In this document: piece by piece, positions 16,219 to 20,000 of the stretch
Numbering within the stretch: the first letter of the stretch is position 1
Layout of the letters: every line of letters starts with the position of its first letter
DNA from: Prorocentrum cordatum
Taxonomy: Eukaryota > Sar > Dinophyceae > Prorocentrales > Prorocentraceae
Length of the DNA: 20,000 nucleotides
Assembly: GCA_963575745.1 (NCBI GenBank)
Contig: CAUYUJ010020521.1
Location: forward strand, 62,501-82,500
Reading direction: 5' to 3'
Notes under the pieces: generated by a model
The model's database searches: none
Told to the model about the DNA's origin: nothing
What the model saw: the letters and a program-made list of their open reading frames with translations, nothing else
Program-made: the position numbers and the translations under genes

Positions 16219-16603
16219 CTTCTTCTTCTTCTACATATGCGCGTGCCTCTCTCATACTCACAGCCCCTACTGCTCAAACAAGTTCGCGAATGTCTCCAAA
16301 CCCCACTCGAGCGCAGGTGCCTCAGCCATAAATGATGATGACAGGTTGCAAAGCAATTGCCCTGCTCTGTGGACCAGCGCGGTCGCGCCGTCGGCGGAGT
16401 AATTAGGCGAGAATCGCCACGCTGGCTGCTGACGCACCAGCCCCGCCTTGCCCTCTTCGAGAAGGATGGACCGAGGAGGCAAGGATGCAAAGGGCACCCT
16501 TGGGAAGCTTGCTCATCCTCACCGTGCGGGTCGACCGTGCCCGACGCGGAGCCCATGCCACGCAAAGGGGGAGGCGGAGCGTGGGCGCGTTCCACGGCCG
16601 AGC
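16219..16603. other. Unassigned sequence
   Basis: Starts in a TTC microsatellite tract. A word at 16466 (GATGGACCGAGGAGGCAAGG) resembles one at 16051 (GATGGACCAGGAGGCAAGGA), hinting at an old duplication. No gene was recognised. Confidence 0.35.
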
Positions 16604-16770
16604 ATTAAGTCGGGCGTGTCCCCCTACAGGCGGATTTTGGACGAAAAATGAAAAACTTACACCAAAAAACACTCCCGAATAGTCAAGGAGTGATCAACAA
16701 ATCCGCCCCAGACTATGTTTTGAGTATGTTTGGATATTCCTCCTGTAGAGGGACAAGCCCGACTTAAAAA
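16604..16770. mobile_element. MITE-like element with terminal inverted repeats
   Basis: The left end begins ATTAAGTCGGGCGTGTCCCC at 16604. The right end, read on the minus strand from 16770, begins TTTTTAAGTCGGGCTTGTCC. The terminal inverted repeats extend about 33 bp (16604-16636 against 16736-16768) with about five mismatches. CCGAGC flanks the element on both sides (16598-16603 and 16771-16776), a possible 6-bp target-site duplication. The core is AT-rich compared with its surroundings and has an internal CACTCC/GGAGTG hairpin. It has no coding capacity, so if mobile it would need a transposase in trans. Family not assigned. Confidence 0.65.
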
Positions 16771-16968
16771 CCGAGCAGGGGCGGTCGAGGCTCAGGCGGC
16801 CGCGAGCCAGGCGTGCCCAGCCGGGGGCTGCGAGGAGGCCGCGCTCCAGCGGGAGCCCTCGAGGGGGCCCGACCGCTCGGGTCGTCGCACCGAGAGGAGC
16901 GAGCATTCTGTTGCTCCCAATCGTACTTACGGGACACATCCCAAACCGTGAGTTCGAGCACCTGGAAA

Positions 16969-17019
16969 AGTGTCGAAAGAGTGTCGAAACAGGGTCGAAG
17001 CAGTGTCGGACGCGTGTCT
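16969..17019. repeat. 11-bp tandem repeat, about 4.5 copies
   Basis: AGTGTCGAAAG, AGTGTCGAAAC, AGGGTCGAAGC and AGTGTCGGACG follow head to tail from 16969, then a partial unit. On the minus strand it translates as the FDTLSTLF/CFDTVSTLFRHF kind of text. Confidence 0.85.
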
Positions 17020-17309
17020 CCCAGGCCCCGACACGTGAAAACCATCGTGTGTCCTTACTTGTTTGGTGCTCGACATTCTTTCTGGTGAGCAAGGCTAAAG
17101 TAGGTTGGAACATCATGCAACGAGCATCCCTCCCGGCGTCGGCGCTGGTGTGTGGCGGGTCACTCGTCAGCACGACGAGATCTCGAAGGGCGGCGCGCGG
17201 AAGTGTGCCCCTCTGGGAGCTGCGCCCTCAAGTCTTCTGCCCATGGGGCCTTGCCAGCACGTGGATCATCGGAATATCGTTGGGCATCGTGGCGCTACTT
17301 GGCATGAAA

Positions 17310-17371
17310 GGAGGAGGAGGAGGAGGAGGAGGACCAGGAGGAGGAGGAGGACCAGGAGGAGGACCAGGAGG
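17310..17371. repeat. (GGA)n microsatellite with ACC interruptions
   Basis: GGAGGAGGA runs are interrupted three times by GGACCA, forming units of decreasing length. Purine-rich on plus, with G-runs of two only. Confidence 0.9.
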
Positions 17372-17684
17372 TATCTCTGCGGCAACGGTTCCTGGACCCT
17401 GGGGTTTCCCCCAGGGCTGACTTCACATCCCGAGTAAGTTTGGCGATTCAGGGGGGCCCAGAGATGGACATTTGAGCATCGGCAGTGCGCTACATCCCCA
17501 GGACCTCTCTCCTCCATGACCGTTGTTCCCATAACAAACTACGGCTTGCAAGCTTTCTTCTGTGGGCGCTGCCTCTGAATGCCGCGCTGCTTGAAAACAG
17601 ACTGTTTCAGGATGCTCGGCACAGCGCAGCAACTTTTGGTAGGTGGATCTCTCAAGCCCTCCGCCGCCTCTGGCGGTGTGCGTT
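17372..17684. other. Unassigned sequence
   Basis: No gene was recognised. Minus-strand frames through here reach the 74-bp repeat and contain a hydrophobic text derived from it. Confidence 0.35.
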
Positions 17685-17812
17685 GCGAGCAGGAACACAG
17701 CAAAGCCACAGGAAAGCGCGGTATTGACAGTGTAGCTCCGCACACGTGACAAATGCTAACGAGCAGGGACACAGCAAAGCCCCAGGAGAGCGAGACATTG
17801 ACAATGTAGCTC
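17685..17812. repeat. Two copies of a 74-bp tandem unit
   Basis: The 54-bp segments at 17685-17738 and 17759-17812 (GCGAGCAGGAACACAGCAAA versus ACGAGCAGGGACACAGCAAA and onward, both ending TGTAGCTC) are about 85 percent identical by eye and offset by 74 bp. Only about 20 bp separates them. Translated minus-strand copies read YTVNTALSCGFAV and YIVNVSLSWGFAV, a similar hydrophobic segment, but no protein is supported. Confidence 0.85.
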
Positions 17813-18310
17813 AACATTGAGACGCCCTCGGCTTCCCGCGAACCTCCTCGAACAGATCCTGCAAAAGAAACATGCCGGGGTCGACGATAAGATCTCTGGC
17901 TGGCCCGGACTTCGCTTCCCGAGCGCATCCACGGCACGGCACGGCTTCTGCTGCTCACCGCGGGGCTATCCGCAGGGCTCCCGAGCAAAAGCGCCTTTCG
18001 CTGTAGGGTTTCATCGCGTCGCGGCCGCGTCGAACAAGCTGTGCCGTCCAACCCGTCCGTCCTTCTGTGCTCCGGCGTGTGCCTGCACCCCCTGCCCCCC
18101 GATGCTGAACGGCGCCGCGGGGTGTGGGCCTCCTCCACGCCCTCTCCTGCGCGCGGGAAGACTCGGAGTCCAGCCAGGAGAAGGAATTACAGAGCGAGGA
18201 AACCAGATGCTAGCCAGCGTGGACTCCAAACAACGACCCCGTGCAAACCGTGCGGTGGGTCCAGGTGGTGCAATCAGTGTGGTGCAGCCCAGGTGGCGCA
18301 ATAGACGTGT
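17813..18310. other. Unassigned GC-rich sequence before the decamer array
   Basis: GC-rich sequence with long open frames on both strands but no family motif. A plus-strand frame from 17817 continues through the decamer array to 19541; I do not regard this as evidence of a gene because most of it is repeat. Confidence 0.35.
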
Positions 18311-19230
18311 TGCAATCGACGCGATGCACAGCAAAGCACAACAATGCGAATCAATGCACTGCCCTACACGACAAAGCGAATCAACACAAAATGATGAAAA
18401 CCGATGCAAAGCAACACAAAGCAATGCAACGCAAGGCAAAGCAGTACAAAGCAATACGAAGCCATGCGAAGCGATGCAAAACAACACAAAACAGTTCGCA
18501 GCAGTACAAATCGATGAAACACAATGCAAACTAATGCAACGTTATACAACGACATGCATCGCAGTGCAACGCATTATACAAAACTGTAAACCACTGCACT
18601 GTAATACACCGCAATGTCAAGCGATGCTAAGCATTACACAGCGATGCACAGCTATGCAAAGCAATGCACAGCTATGCAAAGCAATGCACAGCAATCAAAC
18701 GTGCTTTAAAGCAACACAAAATAATGCAGAGCAATGCAACGCAATGCAACGCACTGCAACATACTGCAAAGCGATGCACGGCACTACAACGCAATCTAAA
18801 GCGATGCAAAGCAATCTTCAACAAAACCAAGCGAGTCAACGCAATTCAAACCAATGCAGCGCGATGCAGCGCAATACAAAACAATGCAACACAATGCAAA
18901 ACAAAGCGCAGCAATGCAACGCAATGCAGTCCGATTCGAAGCGATGCAAAGCAATGCAAAGCGATGCAAACCGATGCAAGGCAGCGCAAACTTTGCAAAG
19001 CGATGCAACGCGATTCAAAGCAATGCGAATCAATGCAGCGCAATGCAAAGCGGTGCCAAACAATACAAAGCGATGCAAAGTGATGCAATGCAGTTCACGC
19101 CAGTGCAATGCAGCGCAGCGCAGAGAGGTGGAACGCGATGCGAAGCGATGCCGAGCACTGCACGAGCGGTGTGAAGCAACGCGAAGCAGAGCAGTGCGCA
19201 GCAGTGCAGCGCAACGTCGTGGAATGCGAT
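18311..19230. repeat. 10-bp (decamer) satellite array, consensus GCRATGCAAM
   Basis: Roughly 90 head-to-tail copies of a decamer close to GCAATGCAAA / GCGATGCAAC. From 18321 to 18990 the register is unbroken: about 67 consecutive diverged units, each 10 bp long. A 9-bp unit (CTTTGCAAA, 18991-18999) shifts the phase once, after which 10-bp units resume. Substitutions are common, so this is an old array. Three units make ten codons, giving 10-residue protein repeats (such as NAMQSNAKQC) in open frames. It ends in sequence with looser GCAGCGCAGC words by about 19230. Confidence 0.95.
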
Positions 19231-19299
19231 CGCCAAGCGCTGCAGTACGGTGCGGGGAAGCGCGGAGGGGGGGGGGGGCGCAGCGGGGCGGCGGCGACG

Positions 19300-19395
19300 G
19301 ACGGGAACGGGGCCGCCGGGCCCGCACAGAGCCTGCTATGGGGAAGAAGGTGCTGCGATTGACGGGAACGGGGCCGCCAGGGCCGCGCACAGGCC
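19300..19395. repeat. Short direct repeat pair, 61 bp apart
   Basis: GACGGGAACGGGGCCGCC occurs at 19300 and 19361, each followed by a GGGCCGCACAG-like sequence. A run of 12 G lies just upstream (19267-19278). Confidence 0.75.
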
Positions 19396-19548
19396 CAGCT
19401 GTTCAAAAGAGAAGCAGGAGCCCTCGAGGGCGCAAGCACCGCGCTGGGCAACGCTCGCTGCACAGCTGGACGATGGACGGAACATGCGGGGCACGGCACA
19501 GAGAGGCGGCACAGGGGGCCGCTTCAAAGGCTCGGTGTTGATTGGGTG

Positions 19549-19632
19549 GAGAGATGGAGAGAGAGAGAGAGGGAGAGAGAAAGAGGTGAAACAGGAGAGA
19601 GAAAGAGAGAGAGAGAGCGATAGAGAGAGAAG
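19549..19632. repeat. (GA)n microsatellite
   Basis: Imperfect GA dinucleotide run with GGGAGA and AAAGAG interruptions; the plus strand is almost all purine. Confidence 0.95.
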
Positions 19633-19679
19633 GAACGAATCTGACTTAGAAGCGTGCGAGAAGAACACCGACCTACACG

Positions 19680-19709
19680 TGTATATTTATATACATACAT
19701 ATACATATG
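19680..19709. repeat. TATA/TACATA microsatellite
   Basis: GTATATTTATATACATACAT and onward. The same loose class as the other TA-rich tracts; here it sits between the GA run and a hairpin. Confidence 0.85.
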
Positions 19710-19711
19710 CT

Positions 19712-19748
19712 AGAACCATCGAGCGCGCTTCGCGCGCGCTCAGGTTCT
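19712..19748. repeat. GC-rich hairpin with 14-bp interrupted stem
   Basis: AGAACC (19712-19717) pairs with GGTTCT (19743-19748), and GAGCGCGC (19721-19728) with GCGCGCTC (19734-19741). The outer and inner stems are separated by a 3-nt/1-nt bulge and the loop is TTCGC. Confidence 0.8.
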
Positions 19749-19790
19749 GACGCAGGGCGAAGGGTCGCTGGAACAGCTTGGACACGGCCA

Positions 19791-19970
19791 TCATGCATAA
19801 GCGTGTACTATAGCCGTACCAATCATGACCCTCTCATTCCCATCATCACTCTCATACTCCTCCTCATCTTGTTCGTCTTCGTGATACAGATCAGGATCAT
19901 GATCAACTTGATCGTGGTCAACAACAAGATAATCGGGAACATCCTTGACCCAATGCTGCCAACCATGCCG
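19791..19970 (-). CDS. Acidic C-terminal coding fragment, unknown
   Basis: A 59-codon minus-strand frame reads RHGWQHWVKDVPDYLVVDHD, then an Asp/Glu-rich stretch (DLYHEDEQDEEEYESDDG), then ERVMIGTAIVHAYA and a stop (19791-19793). It has no Met near its start; the frame is closed upstream by TGA at 19971-19973, beyond which the same frame reads ADDDDASLT to the window edge. It could be the 3' end of a gene or retroelement frame entering from the right, with one stop or frameshift, or an exon. The even mix of residues and an acidic tail favour coding over noise. No family was recognised. Confidence 0.3.
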   Translation of the reverse strand, partial: RHGWQHWVKDVPDYLVVDHDQVDHDPDLYHEDEQDEEEYESDDGNERVMIGTAIVHAYA

Positions 19971-20000
19971 TCACGTCAAACTCGCGTCATCATCATCAGC

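Noticed and set aside
17539-18138. 199-codon minus-strand frame with hydrophobic segments
   Set aside because: The hydrophobic stretch comes from the 74-bp duplication and the remainder has no family resemblance; the competing plus-strand frame is equally open.
18321-18990. CRISPR-like regularity of the decamer array
   Set aside because: Units are contiguous without spacers and only 10 bp long, which is a tandem satellite and not a repeat-spacer array.

Overview
This window looks like nuclear DNA of a dinoflagellate. That is an inference from three things. First, the only recognisable genes are a non-LTR (LINE-type) retroelement whose reverse transcriptase reads DMLKYYETI at motif A and AYIDD at motif C, the style seen in dinoflagellate retroelements. 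Second, the rest is an unusual density of unrelated tandem and simple repeats (unit lengths 2, 3, 4, 10, 11, 12, 74, 101 and 170 bp) in a GC-rich background. Third, there are degenerate CCCCAGA/GGCC-type sequences of a kind I associate with dinoflagellate assemblies. No bacterial operon, rRNA, tRNA, spliced-leader gene or CRISPR array was seen.

Layout, left to right. Bases 514-1543 are a 12-bp minisatellite (GATGGTTGTCCC), followed by a TA/GATA microsatellite. Bases 2021-2273 hold C-run/G-run hairpin repeats. Bases 2418-3195 are an almost G-free (CCA)n array, then a (TA)n(GA)n block and a CCCCAGA-rich degenerate repeat to about 4290. Bases 4934-5250 are a 170-bp tandem duplication.

From about 11927 down to 5273, on the minus strand, lies a nearly full-length LINE of about 6.7 kb. 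In order it has ORF1 (a RanBP2-like C2-C2 zinc finger, then coiled coil), then ORF2 with an APE-type endonuclease, reverse transcriptase, a CCHC knuckle, RNase H and a C-terminal CxxC region. ORF1 would bind and package the RNA; ORF2 would nick the target, copy the RNA and remove the template. The reading frames are interrupted. Four ORF2 breaks and one ORF1 break fall in homopolymer runs, one ORF1 break is a 5-bp duplication, and two stops lie between endonuclease and RT. The copy is either recently decayed or carries sequence errors.

The right part (12.3-20 kb) has no gene I can name. It holds several small structured elements: a 42-bp-arm inverted repeat (16097-16218), a MITE-like element with about 33-bp terminal inverted repeats and a possible 6-bp target duplication (16604-16770), paired 52-bp and 74-bp direct repeats, and an 11-bp array. 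It ends with a decamer array of about 0.9 kb (18311-19230) that keeps a 10-bp register for about 67 diverged units without an indel. A possible internal exon (14488-14627, minus) and an acidic C-terminal coding fragment (19791-19970, minus) are the only hints of host protein genes.
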